NCBI GenBank assembly: GCA_021784615.1
Contig: JAJYHU010000239.1
Coordinates: 1-14,890, forward strand
Length of the DNA: 14,890 bases
Source: Acidobacteriota bacterium
GTDB lineage: Bacteria > Acidobacteriota > Terriglobia > UBA7540
Reading direction: 5' to 3'
Shown: one piece after another, positions 7,357 through 14,885 of the stretch
Numbering within the stretch: the first letter of the stretch is position 1
Layout: each line of letters begins with the position of its first letter
Translations under genes and position numbers: made by a program
The notes under the pieces: generated by a model
Told to the model about the DNA's origin: nothing
The model's input: only the letters and a program-made list of their open reading frames with translations
Database searches by the model: none

Positions 7357-8799
7357 ATGAGCGACTATAACTTCTTGATGGAGAGCAGGCTTTCCCCGGC
7401 GCAATTCCAGGTGTTAAACAACCTGGTTCGGATTGCTCACGCCGAGGAACTGAACTTATACCTGGTAGGCGGCGCGGTGCGCGACATGACCTTCGGGCGG
7501 GCGGCGGTGCGCAATCTGGATTTCGCCGTGGAAGGGGAGATTCAGAAGATATTACGCCACTTGCGCCTGGGAAGCTCCAAGCCCAAGGGGCATGCAAAGG
7601 CGCTCCATGGCTGGGATCAGGCGGCGGCCGAAGTGTTCAACGCGCAGGTTGATCAACGGAAAAGGTCGGCAAGGATATGGTTTGCCAACGGCGTCCGCGC
7701 TGAAATCGCGCAGTGCCGCCGGGAAACCTTTTCAACGCCCGGCCGTCCTCCCGCGATCTCTCCCACTACGATCTTCGACGACCTGAAAAGGCGGGATTTT
7801 GCCCTCAACGCCATGGCGATCTCCCTCCATCCGAACTCGCGCGGCCTTCTTCTCGATCCCAAGAACGGCGTATCGGACATCGAGAGAGGAGAAATTCGAG
7901 CCCTGCACTCCCGCAGTTTTCAGGAGGATCCGGTTCGCATTTACCGATTATTCCGGCTGGGTTTGCGTTTGGGGTTCAAGCCTGAGGAAAAAACGGCTCG
8001 ATGGCTGGAGGCGGCGCTCGATGAGCGCGCCTGGGCCAATGTTCCGCCCGATAGCCAGGCTCGGGAACTGGAAGCCGTCCTCCATGAGGACAGCCCCGAC
8101 CGCGTGCTCAAGATGTACGCGCAGCGGGGAATTTTAAGCGGCCTAGACCGGAATCTCACGAAAATCCCCTATGACAGCTTTCGCAAAGTCCATGGAGTCT
8201 CGCGGAAAATACCCGGCGCTGATCCCTATCTACTGAACGTCCGCTGCCTTGTGGGAAAGCTTGCCGGGCCGAACAAAAATCGTCTCGCCCAGAAGATTCT
8301 CGGCGACGCCAAAACCGCCAAGATGGCCCTGAACCTGGAATCTGAAGCGAAGAAGGTTGGCCACGTGCTGGCGGGTTCCAAATGCGCCCTGCCCAGCCAG
8401 GCCTTTAAGTTGTTATCGGCTCAGCCGCAGCCTTTGTTGCTTTTCTTGTTGGCGTATTTCCCGCAGGCTAAAATTCAGAATCGAGTCAAAAACTATCTGG
8501 TGAAGGTTCCTCAGGTGCAGTCGCGCGTGCCTCGGCAGGACTTGCTGGCGCTTGGCGTGAAGCCCGGGCCCGGCTTCGAGAAAATTCTTGAGCGCATCTT
8601 TTTTGACCTATTGGACGGGAAGCTTAAGACGCACCATCAGGTTGAAAAGGAACTCCGCTCTTTGGCCGGGATTAAAGAACCTGTAGCTGCTCCCCCGCCT
8701 GTCGAAAAGCCTCCTAAGGCGCAACGAGGTAAAAGGCAGGGACGGCTTGCAAAAATTGCCGATGCCGTGGCCGACCGAAAGAGGAAAAGCGAAAAATAA
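7357..8799 (+). CDS. Class II CCA-adding enzyme / poly(A) polymerase-like nucleotidyltransferase
   Basis: The 480-residue protein belongs to the tRNA CCA-adding/poly(A) polymerase family, which adds nucleotides to RNA 3' ends without a template. The head has LVGGAVRD (residues 36-43), then RNLDFAVEG (52-60), AEIAQCRRE (115-123), KRRDFALNAMA (144-154) and EDPVRIYR (190-197). The C-terminal block DLLALGVKPGPGFEKIL (from 395) matches the tail found in many CCA-adding enzymes. The metal-binding DxD reads N53-L-D55, so the first Asp is missing. Beyond residue 440 lies a Pro-rich then very basic tail (about 40 residues) that could bind RNA. Start: ATG 7357 has AGGA four bases upstream; ATG 7345 and TTG 7336 are in frame. 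CCA addition or poly(A) synthesis cannot be decided from this window. Confidence 0.85.
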   Translation: MSDYNFLMESRLSPAQFQVLNNLVRIAHAEELNLYLVGGAVRDMTFGRAAVRNLDFAVEGEIQKILRHLRLGSSKPKGHAKALHGWDQAAAEVFNAQVDQRKRSARIWFANGVRAEIAQCRRETFSTPGRPPAISPTTIFDDLKRRDFALNAMAISLHPNSRGLLLDPKNGVSDIERGEIRALHSRSFQEDPVRIYRLFRLGLRLGFKPEEKTARWLEAALDERAWANVPPDSQARELEAVLHEDSPDRVLKMYAQRGILSGLDRNLTKIPYDSFRKVHGVSRKIPGADPYLLNVRCLVGKLAGPNKNRLAQKILGDAKTAKMALNLESEAKKVGHVLAGSKCALPSQAFKLLSAQPQPLLLFLLAYFPQAKIQNRVKNYLVKVPQVQSRVPRQDLLALGVKPGPGFEKILERIFFDLLDGKLKTHHQVEKELRSLAGIKEPVAAPPPVEKPPKAQRGKRQGRLAKIADAVADRKRKSEK

Positions 8800-8837
8800 A
8801 ACAGGGCGTCAGCACGATCTTCCGCCAGTGGTCGAAA

Positions 8838-8868
8838 CCGGAAAAAGTTCCGGGATGAAACATTTTTT
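8838..8868 (+). terminator. Likely intrinsic terminator after the nucleotidyltransferase gene
   Basis: CCGGAA (8838-8843) and TTCCGG (8848-8853) form a perfect 6-bp stem with a 4-base loop. TTTTTT follows at 8863-8868 after a 9-base gap. The gap is longer than in a textbook terminator. Confidence 0.45.
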
Positions 8869-8930
8869 GCAACACGGTTGGATTCGAGCTGCAGAAGGCT
8901 TCAGGACAAGTTTGGAAGCACATTTCCGTG

Positions 8931-8936
8931 GGAGGT
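8931..8936 (+). promoter_or_regulatory. Ribosome binding site of the cytochrome gene
   Basis: GGAGGT lies ten bases before ATG 8947. It favours that start over the in-frame upstream codon at 8878, which would put 23 hydrophilic residues in front of the membrane anchor. Confidence 0.7.
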
Positions 8937-8946
8937 AAAACAGGCG

Positions 8947-9522
8947 ATGGTGAAATTTATCGTTGGCGTCATCATAGGGATTCTTCTCGTGCCGGCCAGT
9001 TTCTATTTGTACGTGCGCTCCGGGCATGCTCCCGTTGCGACCTCGGCTCCGCCCATGCCGTTTGAACAGTTTTTTGCCAAAACAGCTTTGCACGCGACTC
9101 TAAGGCGGGAAGCGCCCAAAACCCGCACCACCGCCGGCAGTCCCGGAGAGCTGCTTGCCGGGGTGCAGGTTTATCGCCACAACTGCGGCATGTGCCACGG
9201 CCTGCCCGGAAAACCGATGTCGGGAGTCGCAAAAGGGGAATTTCCACCACCGCCGCAACTGTTTGAGCCCGATCACATGGTGACAGACGATCCTGTGGGC
9301 GTAACGTACTGGAAGGTAAAGCACGGGATTCGCCTGACCGGCATGCCGGGTTTCCACGCTTCGCTTACCGATGAGCAGATCTGGAATGTCAGCCTGCTGA
9401 TGGCCAATGCCAACAAACTGCCGCCTGACGTCAGCGCAGCGCTTCAAGCCCCTTTCGGGCCGCCGCCCGCGCCACATCCGCCGGCCGCGCCCGCCGCAAA
9501 GCCAGCGCACCGGCGGAAATGA
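8947..9522 (+). CDS. Membrane-anchored monoheme cytochrome c
   Basis: This 191-residue protein is predicted to be an electron carrier facing the periplasm. Residues about 3-24 form a hydrophobic anchor or uncleaved signal (FIVGVIIGILLVPASFYLYV). A single covalent heme site, C80-GM-C83-H84, follows VYRHN. The likely distal axial ligand is M133 in LTGMPGF, and the helix SLTDEQIWNVSLLMANA is typical of class I cytochrome c domains of the cbb3/CccA type. The last 30 residues are rich in Pro and Ala, ending in a basic HRRK. No oxidase or dehydrogenase subunit is adjacent, so the redox partner is unknown. The upstream terminator and its own strong ribosome binding site suggest a separate transcript, and two hairpins follow the stop. 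Confidence 0.9.
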   Translation: MVKFIVGVIIGILLVPASFYLYVRSGHAPVATSAPPMPFEQFFAKTALHATLRREAPKTRTTAGSPGELLAGVQVYRHNCGMCHGLPGKPMSGVAKGEFPPPPQLFEPDHMVTDDPVGVTYWKVKHGIRLTGMPGFHASLTDEQIWNVSLLMANANKLPPDVSAALQAPFGPPPAPHPPAAPAAKPAHRRK

Positions 9523-9531
9523 CGCCCGGCC

Positions 9532-9549
9532 TGCTCCCCGTCGGGAGCA
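9532..9549 (+). terminator. Hairpin after the cytochrome stop
   Basis: TGCTCCC (9532-9538) and GGGAGCA (9543-9549) pair perfectly around CGTC, nine bases after the stop. No T-run follows, so it may protect the 3' end or act with a factor. Confidence 0.4.
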
Positions 9550-9596
9550 AGCGATAAATCCCGGGTATTTCCAGCTTCACATCCTTCTCCGTGCCA

Positions 9597-9630
9597 GAAA
9601 GCGCCGGACGACCGTGGCGCCGGCGCTTTC
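9597..9630 (+). terminator. Strong bidirectional hairpin between the cytochrome and dnaE genes
   Basis: GAAAGCGCCGG (9597-9607) and CCGGCGCTTTC (9620-9630) form a perfect 11-bp stem with a 12-base loop. The stem is flanked by A3 and T3 on its own arms, as in bidirectional terminators, but the T-run is short. Confidence 0.5.
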
Positions 9631-9712
9631 GATTAGTCGCCCGTCATCGCCGGGTCAAGGGCAAGGTTCGAGCGGCCCTGCACGACGGCAGGCGCGCCGC
9701 CGGATTTTTTGG

Positions 9713-9718
9713 TAAAAT
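9713..9718 (+). promoter_or_regulatory. -10-like box directly in front of dnaE
   Basis: TAAAAT (9713-9718) ends eight bases before the dnaE ATG. A start of transcription six to nine bases after the box would fall at or next to the ATG, giving a leaderless or near-leaderless mRNA. No good -35 box is visible. AGGT at 9719-9722 could alternatively be a weak ribosome binding site. Confidence 0.35.
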
Positions 9719-9726
9719 AGGTCGGA

Positions 9727-12700
9727 ATGGCTTCCCCAAATTTTGTCCATCTGCATTTGCACACGGACTACAGTCTGCTTGACGGGGCGTGCGGCATCGA
9801 CCGGGTTATGGATCGGGCGGTCGAGCTCAAGATGCCGGCCGTGGCTATAACCGACCACGGGAACCTGTTTGGCGCCGTAAAATTTTACGAGGCGGCGCTA
9901 AAGCGCGATTTGAAGCCTGTCATCGGCTGCGAAGTCTACGTGGCGGGGACCAATCGCTTTGACCGCTCCCCGGACGCCGACCGGCCCAACCACTTCGTGC
10001 TTCTCTGTGAAAACGAGAGCGGCTACCGCAACCTGGTGAAATTGGTTTCAGCCGCATACACTGAGGGGTATTATTACAAGCCCCGAATTGATAAAGACCT
10101 GCTGGCGCGTCATTCCGAGGGGCTGATTGGCCTTTCCGCCTGTTTGCGCGGGGAAGTCGCCATGGCGCTCTCCGCCGGCCGGTATGAGGCTGCCCGGCAG
10201 TCCGTTCACGATCTGCTGGACATCTTCGGCAAAGGAAACTTCTTCCTGGAGATTCAGGACCAGGGCATGGAGGAAGAGCGCAAGATCAATCCTGACCTTG
10301 TGCGGCTCTCGCGCGAAACCGGCATCCCCCTGGTAGCCACCAACGACTGCCATTACATTACCCAGGATGACGCCCACGCCCAGGAAGTTCTGGTCTGCAT
10401 CCAGACGGGCAAAACTTTGAGCGACACCAATCGCATGAAGTTCCCGACGGAGCAGTTTTATTTCAAGCCATATGAGGAAATGGCGGCGGTGTTCGGTGAA
10501 ATCCCCGAAGCGTTGTCGCGGACGCTTGAAATCGCCGACCGTTGCAACGTGCGTCTTGAGAAGAAAGAGCACGTTTTCCCCCACTTTGAGGTTCCCTTCG
10601 GCGAAACCTTAGACAGCTTCTTCGAACGAGTGACTCGGCAGGGTTTTGCCGGGCGCCGCGAGCGCCTGGAGCGTTTGCACGCCGCCGGCCAGTTGCGGGA
10701 GCCCCTCGAAGCATACGACGACCGCCTGAACCGTGAAATTGAGCTGATCAAGCAGATGCGCTTTGCGGGCTACTTCCTGATTGTGTGGGATTTCATCCGC
10801 TTTTCGCGCGAGAAGTGCATTCCAGTCGGACCGGGACGCGGCTCGGCGGCGGGAAGCCTGGTTTCCTATGCGCTCCGCATCACTGACATCGACCCGCTCC
10901 AGCATGGCCTGCTCTTTGAACGATTCCTCAATCCCGAACGGATCAGCTTTCCCGATATCGACATCGATTTCTGCATGCGGCGCCGCGGCGAAGTGATCAA
11001 TTACGTGACGGAAAAATACGGCCGCGAGAACGTCAGCCAGATCATCACCTTCGGAACCATGGGCGCCAAGGCCGTCCTCCGCGACGCCGGCCGGGCGCTC
11101 GACATGCCTTTTGCGGAAGTCGACAAGATCGCCAAACTGGTGCCCAACGTCCTGAATATCTCTCTCGACGAAGCGTTGAAGCAATCTTCCGAAATGCGCC
11201 AGATGAAAAACCAGGACCCGCGCGTGGCGGACCTGGTGAAGGTTGCCGGACGCCTCGAAGGCTTTGCCCGCCATGCCTCAACCCACGCCGCCGGAGTTGT
11301 GATCTCTCCCCAGCCGCTGCAGGAGATCGTTCCGCTCTACAAGAGCAGCAAAGACGAAATCACCACGCAGTATGCGATGGACGATCTCGAAAAAATCGGC
11401 CTGCTCAAGATGGACTTCCTGGGGCTCACCACGCTCACGGTGCTTGACGATTGCCTGAAGCTGATTGAGGAAACGCGCCACGAAAAGCTTGATCTTGACG
11501 CCTTGCCCCGCGACGATCAGGAGACTTACGAGCTGCTGGGGAAGGGACTGACGGCCGGGATATTCCAGTTTGAAAGCCGTGGCATGACGGAAATCCTGCG
11601 CCGCGTGAAACCCAGCCGCGTGGCCGACTTGACGGCTTTGAACGCGCTCTACCGGCCCGGTCCCATCCAGGGCGGCATGATCGACGACTTTATCGCGCGC
11701 AAGACCGGCCGCAAACGGGTCACTTACGATCTTCCGCAGTTGAAGGAGTATCTGGACGAAACCTACGGCGTGATCGTTTACCAGGAGCAGGTGATGCAGA
11801 TCGCCGCCGCCGTCGCCGGTTTCAGCCTGGGAGAAGCAGACGTTCTGCGCCGCGCCATGGGCAAGAAGAAACATGAAGTCATGGTGGCGATGCGGGAAAA
11901 GTTTCTTGCGGGAGCGAAAACGAACGGAGTGCCCGCAAAGAAGGCTGAAAAACTTTTCGATCTGATGGAGCAATTCGCCGCCTACGGATTCAACAAGTCG
12001 CACTCCGCCGCTTACGCCCTGGTCGCCTACCAAACCGCCTATCTTAAAACGCATTACTCTGTCGAATTCATGGCGGCCATCCTGACCTCTGAAATCGGGA
12101 ATCCCGACAAGCTGACGCATTATCTCAACGAGTGCCGCGACATGGGAATCGACATTCTACCGCCCGACGTCAATTCAAGTGACCGGACTTTTACGCCCAG
12201 CGGCAGCCAGATTCGCTTCGGACTTACGGCCATCAAGAACGTCGGCGACACGGCGATTGCGTCCGTGCTGGAAGCCCGCAACAAGCTGGGACGCTTTGAC
12301 AATCTGTTCCAGTTTTGTGAAAACGTTGACCTCCGCCTGCTGAACAAGCGCGTGATTGAAAGCCTGATCAAATCGGGCGCCATGGACTCGCTGGGAAGCC
12401 GGCGGGCGCAACACTTGGCCGTCCTCGACCGGGCGATGGAGTGGGGGCAAAAGCGCCAGCGCGCGGCCGAAACCGGCCAGCATGGATTGTTTGGCGGAGG
12501 CGGGGAATCCGGAACAGCGCCGCCCACCGACATGCCCGACGTTCCCGAACTTTCAGAAACAGACCGCCTGGCCGGGGAAAAGGAGCTGCTGGGTTTTTAC
12601 GTTACCGGCCATCCTCTCGAAAAGCATTTGGCGCGCCTGCGGGAGTTGACAGAATCGAATAGCTCGATGATCGACGAGATCGAGAACGATGCTCCCATTA

Positions 12701-13218
12701 CGCTGGGGGGCATCCTGACAAACCTGCGAATTCGCCCCAGCCGCAAAGGCGCGCTCTGGGCTGCCGCGTCGCTTGAAGACCTGCGCGGCAGCGTTGAGCT
12801 TCTGGTCTTTCCGCAGGCGCTTCAGCAACTCCAGGGTGTTCTAAAGAACGACGCGGTTTTGTTGATTAAAGGCCGGGTGCGGCATGATGAGAACTCGCGC
12901 GCCAAAGTTGTCGTAAACGAAGCGAAGCCTCTTGACGCCGCCTTGAACGGCAAAAAGCCGACCCTGCGGATTCGAATCGATCCGGCGAACGTTTCCGCGC
13001 AGATGCTAGGCAAGCTCGAAAGTCTGCTTCGCTCTCATCCGGGAGAAAATCCCGTGCTCTTTGAGCTTGAACGTCCGGGAGACTTTAGGGCGCTTGTGCA
13101 GCCGCGAAATCCGCGCGTGGCCAACGCCAATGCGGAATTGCTTGCCCACCTTCGCAGCCTTTGCGGCGAACAAGCGGTCACGGTGGAGCGGCAGGACGAA
13201 GTTCAAAACAGGGCGTGA
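9727..13218 (+). CDS. dnaE: DNA polymerase III alpha subunit (DnaE)
   Basis: The catalytic subunit of the chromosomal replicase, 1163 residues, is complete and of E. coli-like length. The N-terminal PHP domain begins FVHLHLHTDYSLLDGA (H8, H10, H12, D14), with D207 and H209 in VATNDCHYI. These metal ligands look intact, whereas E. coli has lost several. The polymerase core has GRGSAAGSLVSY, the catalytic PDIDID (D410, D412, D414) and the third carboxylate D563 in LLKMDFLGL. AAYGFNKSHSAAYALVAYQTAYLKTHY belongs to the core, and a helix-hairpin-helix segment follows. Q918-HGL-F922 fits the beta-clamp-binding motif at the position where E. coli has QADMF. An OB fold covers about residues 990-1075. 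No intein or frameshift is seen. accA follows 53 bases downstream, probably in the same operon. Confidence 0.97.
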   Translation: MASPNFVHLHLHTDYSLLDGACGIDRVMDRAVELKMPAVAITDHGNLFGAVKFYEAALKRDLKPVIGCEVYVAGTNRFDRSPDADRPNHFVLLCENESGYRNLVKLVSAAYTEGYYYKPRIDKDLLARHSEGLIGLSACLRGEVAMALSAGRYEAARQSVHDLLDIFGKGNFFLEIQDQGMEEERKINPDLVRLSRETGIPLVATNDCHYITQDDAHAQEVLVCIQTGKTLSDTNRMKFPTEQFYFKPYEEMAAVFGEIPEALSRTLEIADRCNVRLEKKEHVFPHFEVPFGETLDSFFERVTRQGFAGRRERLERLHAAGQLREPLEAYDDRLNREIELIKQMRFAGYFLIVWDFIRFSREKCIPVGPGRGSAAGSLVSYALRITDIDPLQHGLLFERFLNPERISFPDIDIDFCMRRRGEVINYVTEKYGRENVSQIITFGTMGAKAVLRDAGRALDMPFAEVDKIAKLVPNVLNISLDEALKQSSEMRQMKNQDPRVADLVKVAGRLEGFARHASTHAAGVVISPQPLQEIVPLYKSSKDEITTQYAMDDLEKIGLLKMDFLGLTTLTVLDDCLKLIEETRHEKLDLDALPRDDQETYELLGKGLTAGIFQFESRGMTEILRRVKPSRVADLTALNALYRPGPIQGGMIDDFIARKTGRKRVTYDLPQLKEYLDETYGVIVYQEQVMQIAAAVAGFSLGEADVLRRAMGKKKHEVMVAMREKFLAGAKTNGVPAKKAEKLFDLMEQFAAYGFNKSHSAAYALVAYQTAYLKTHYSVEFMAAILTSEIGNPDKLTHYLNECRDMGIDILPPDVNSSDRTFTPSGSQIRFGLTAIKNVGDTAIASVLEARNKLGRFDNLFQFCENVDLRLLNKRVIESLIKSGAMDSLGSRRAQHLAVLDRAMEWGQKRQRAAETGQHGLFGGGGESGTAPPTDMPDVPELSETDRLAGEKELLGFYVTGHPLEKHLARLRELTESNSSMIDEIENDAPITLGGILTNLRIRPSRKGALWAAASLEDLRGSVELLVFPQALQQLQGVLKNDAVLLIKGRVRHDENSRAKVVVNEAKPLDAALNGKKPTLRIRIDPANVSAQMLGKLESLLRSHPGENPVLFELERPGDFRALVQPRNPRVANANAELLAHLRSLCGEQAVTVERQDEVQNRA

Positions 13219-13271
13219 AGAACGCCGCCCATGATGGGGCCGCGGATCGCGCCGGCCCTCCAAGGATGCCG

Positions 13272-14231
13272 ATGACAAAACTGACGGGACAAGCCGCCAT
13301 TGTGCAGGACCTGGAGCGACAAATCTCCGAGCTTGAGCGCCAAACGGGTTCCAGCGTGGCGCAGGAAGAGATCAAGCGGCTCCAGGAACAAATCGAGAGC
13401 CTTCGCCAGACGGGGCCCTCGCCGCAAAATAAAGACGCCTGGACGCGCGTCCTGCTGGCTCGCCATCCGCAGCGCCCTTACACGCTCGATTACATCCAGA
13501 TGCTCTTCACCGATTTCACCGAGCTCCACGGCGACCGGCGCTTCGGCGATGATCAGGCGATGGTGGCGGGCTTTGCCCGCTTTGAAGGCCGCGCCGTCAT
13601 GGTGGCCGGCCACCAGAAGGGAAGAGACACCAAACAGAAGCTGGCTCGCAACTTTGGGATGACCAACCCGGAAGGCTACCGCAAGGCGCTGCGCCTGATG
13701 AGCCTCGCCTCCAAATTCGGACTGCCTATTATCACCTTTGTCGACACGCCGGGAGCCTATCCTGGCATCGGCGCGGAAGAGCGCGGCCAGGCAGAGGCGA
13801 TTGCTTACAACCTGAAGGAAATCCCCAAGCTGCAAGTGCCCATCATTCCCGTGATCCACGGCGAAGGCGGCAGCGGAGGCGCCCTTGCCATCGCCGTCGG
13901 AGACCACGTCCTGATGCTTGAAAACGCCGTTTATTCCGTGATTGCTCCGGAAAGCTGCTCTTCAATCCTCTGGCGAGACTGGGAGCACAAGCAGGAAGCT
14001 TCCCGCATCCTCAAGCTGACGGCGGATGACTTGTACGGCTTCCGCATTATTGACGAGATTGTCCCGGAGCCTCCTGGCGGCGCGCATGCTGATCCCGAGG
14101 CCGCCGCAGGCTTTCTCCGGGCCGCCATCAAAAAAGGCCTGTCCGATCTCTTGCCGCTCTCGCTTGAAGAGTTGCACCGCCGCCGCTTTGACCGGCTGCG
14201 CTCTCTTGCAACTTTCGTCAGCGAAGGTTAA
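13272..14231 (+). CDS. accA: Acetyl-CoA carboxylase carboxyltransferase subunit alpha
   Basis: AccA with AccD transfers carboxyl from biotin-BCCP to acetyl-CoA, giving malonyl-CoA for fatty acid synthesis. The 319-residue product equals the E. coli length. An N-terminal helical part (about residues 1-55, with a coiled-coil look) leads into the crotonase-like fold. Conserved blocks are RPYTLDYIQMLFTDFTELHGDR, VDTPGAYPGIGAEERGQ (157 on), GEGGSGGA (197-204) and IAPESCSSILW. No zinc finger is present, as expected, because that lies in AccD. Start: ATG 13272 has AAGGA five bases upstream; ATG 13266 overlaps that site and the frame extends further up without family similarity. It lies directly downstream of dnaE, an arrangement also found in enterobacteria. 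Confidence 0.96.
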   Translation: MTKLTGQAAIVQDLERQISELERQTGSSVAQEEIKRLQEQIESLRQTGPSPQNKDAWTRVLLARHPQRPYTLDYIQMLFTDFTELHGDRRFGDDQAMVAGFARFEGRAVMVAGHQKGRDTKQKLARNFGMTNPEGYRKALRLMSLASKFGLPIITFVDTPGAYPGIGAEERGQAEAIAYNLKEIPKLQVPIIPVIHGEGGSGGALAIAVGDHVLMLENAVYSVIAPESCSSILWRDWEHKQEASRILKLTADDLYGFRIIDEIVPEPPGGAHADPEAAAGFLRAAIKKGLSDLLPLSLEELHRRRFDRLRSLATFVSEG

Positions 14232-14242
14232 CCGCAAAAACC

Positions 14243-14260
14243 GCGGATCTGAAGATCCGC
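14243..14260. repeat. Palindrome after accA, possible terminator or REP-like element
   Basis: GCGGATC (14243-14249) and GATCCGC (14254-14260) pair perfectly around TGAA, eleven bases after the accA stop. No T-run follows. The almost fully symmetrical form resembles dispersed extragenic palindromes, but only one copy is present in the window. Confidence 0.45.
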
Positions 14261-14323
14261 TCTACCGCTTCAATTGCCGGAACCCATCAAGTCTTTGCCC
14301 AGCAGGGACGATGACCAGATTGT

Positions 14324-14650
14324 ATGATAAGCGGTTCGCCTTTATATCGTCCTTATGAAGGCCTGGTCGAAATCAGCATCCTGGGCAAATCGTTTCAGGT
14401 ACCGGAAAAGAATACCTGCTTGCGGGCCTTTCAATTTGTCGCCCCGGAAAGCATTCCCTACGGCCGCTTCTGCTGGAACCAGGAATGCCAGTTGTGCCGC
14501 ATCGGCTACACCATGGAAATGGGTCCCAAGCCCGCCGTCCATCCGGTCCTCGCCTGCAAGATTCTGGTCGCTCACGGCATGAAGATCGTCGAGTTATCCA
14601 ATGAGCTGAAGTTATCGCTCGGCCCCATCCTGAAAAACCGCCGGCTTTGA
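14324..14650 (+). CDS. Small [2Fe-2S] ferredoxin-like protein
   Basis: The 108-residue protein looks like a beta-grasp ferredoxin domain. It starts with a strand pair (LVEISILGKSFQVPE) and a helix (NTCLRAFQFV). A cysteine set follows: C50-x4-C55-x2-C58 in FCWNQECQLCRI, and C78 in LACKI, 19 residues later. Four such cysteines are what a [2Fe-2S] cluster needs. The first three follow the plant-type C-x4-C-x2-C spacing, while the last gap is shorter than in plant ferredoxins. C32 is an additional cysteine. It may be an electron carrier or a stand-alone NuoG/FdhA-type N-terminal domain. No partner enzyme is visible downstream. ATG 14324 is the only good start after an in-frame TGA at 14312, but its ribosome binding site is weak. 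It lies 92 bases after accA, beyond a palindrome. Confidence 0.75.
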   Translation: MISGSPLYRPYEGLVEISILGKSFQVPEKNTCLRAFQFVAPESIPYGRFCWNQECQLCRIGYTMEMGPKPAVHPVLACKILVAHGMKIVELSNELKLSLGPILKNRRL

Positions 14651-14656
14651 CGTCGA

Positions 14657-14673
14657 GGCGGCTTTGCCCCGCC
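14657..14673 (+). terminator. Short hairpin after the ferredoxin-like gene
   Basis: GGCGG (14657-14661) and CCGCC (14669-14673) pair across a 7-base loop, six bases after the stop, followed by ATTTGATG. It is a weak candidate terminator. Confidence 0.3.
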
Positions 14674-14786
14674 ATTTGATGAAGTAAATTCGCCGCCACG
14701 CCTACACAACAGCGCCTCCCTGTATATTGCATTAAGCCGCAAGCAGGAGTACGTTACTACTCGACTGGAAAGTTAGAATGAAAATT

Positions 14787-14885
14787 CCGGCCGGGAAGGC
14801 CGGTGAGCTTCAGGAGAAACTGAGTCGCGGCACGCTGCTCGCAAACACCTGCTGCGGCCAATCAGCAGGCCGCAAAGATTCCTGA
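14787..14885 (+). other. Structured non-coding tail at the right edge
   Basis: CCGGCC (14787-14792) and GGCCGG (14798-14803) form a hairpin with a GGGAA loop. TCAGGA (14810-14815) can pair with TCCTGA (14880-14885), enclosing two overlapping hairpins that exclude each other: CCTGCTG/CAGCAGG (14848-14854 with 14863-14869) and TGCGGCC/GGCCGCA (14853-14859 with 14868-14874). A 35-codon frame from ATG 14778 ends at 14885 and has no recognisable product. I cannot match the region to a known RNA family. It could be a leader of a gene beyond the window, part of a mobile element end, or chance. Confidence 0.3.

Noticed and set aside
10048..12533. Long minus-strand frames inside dnaE
   Set aside because: They mirror a highly conserved coding gene with strong GC bias at the third position; their translations show no family motif.
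13161..13271. Upstream extension of accA overlapping dnaE
   Set aside because: The extra residues have no AccA similarity, and ATG 13272 with AAGGA in front gives the standard 319-residue length.
14778..14885. 35-codon frame at the right edge
   Set aside because: Too short, no recognisable product, and it coincides with strong hairpins; treated as non-coding.
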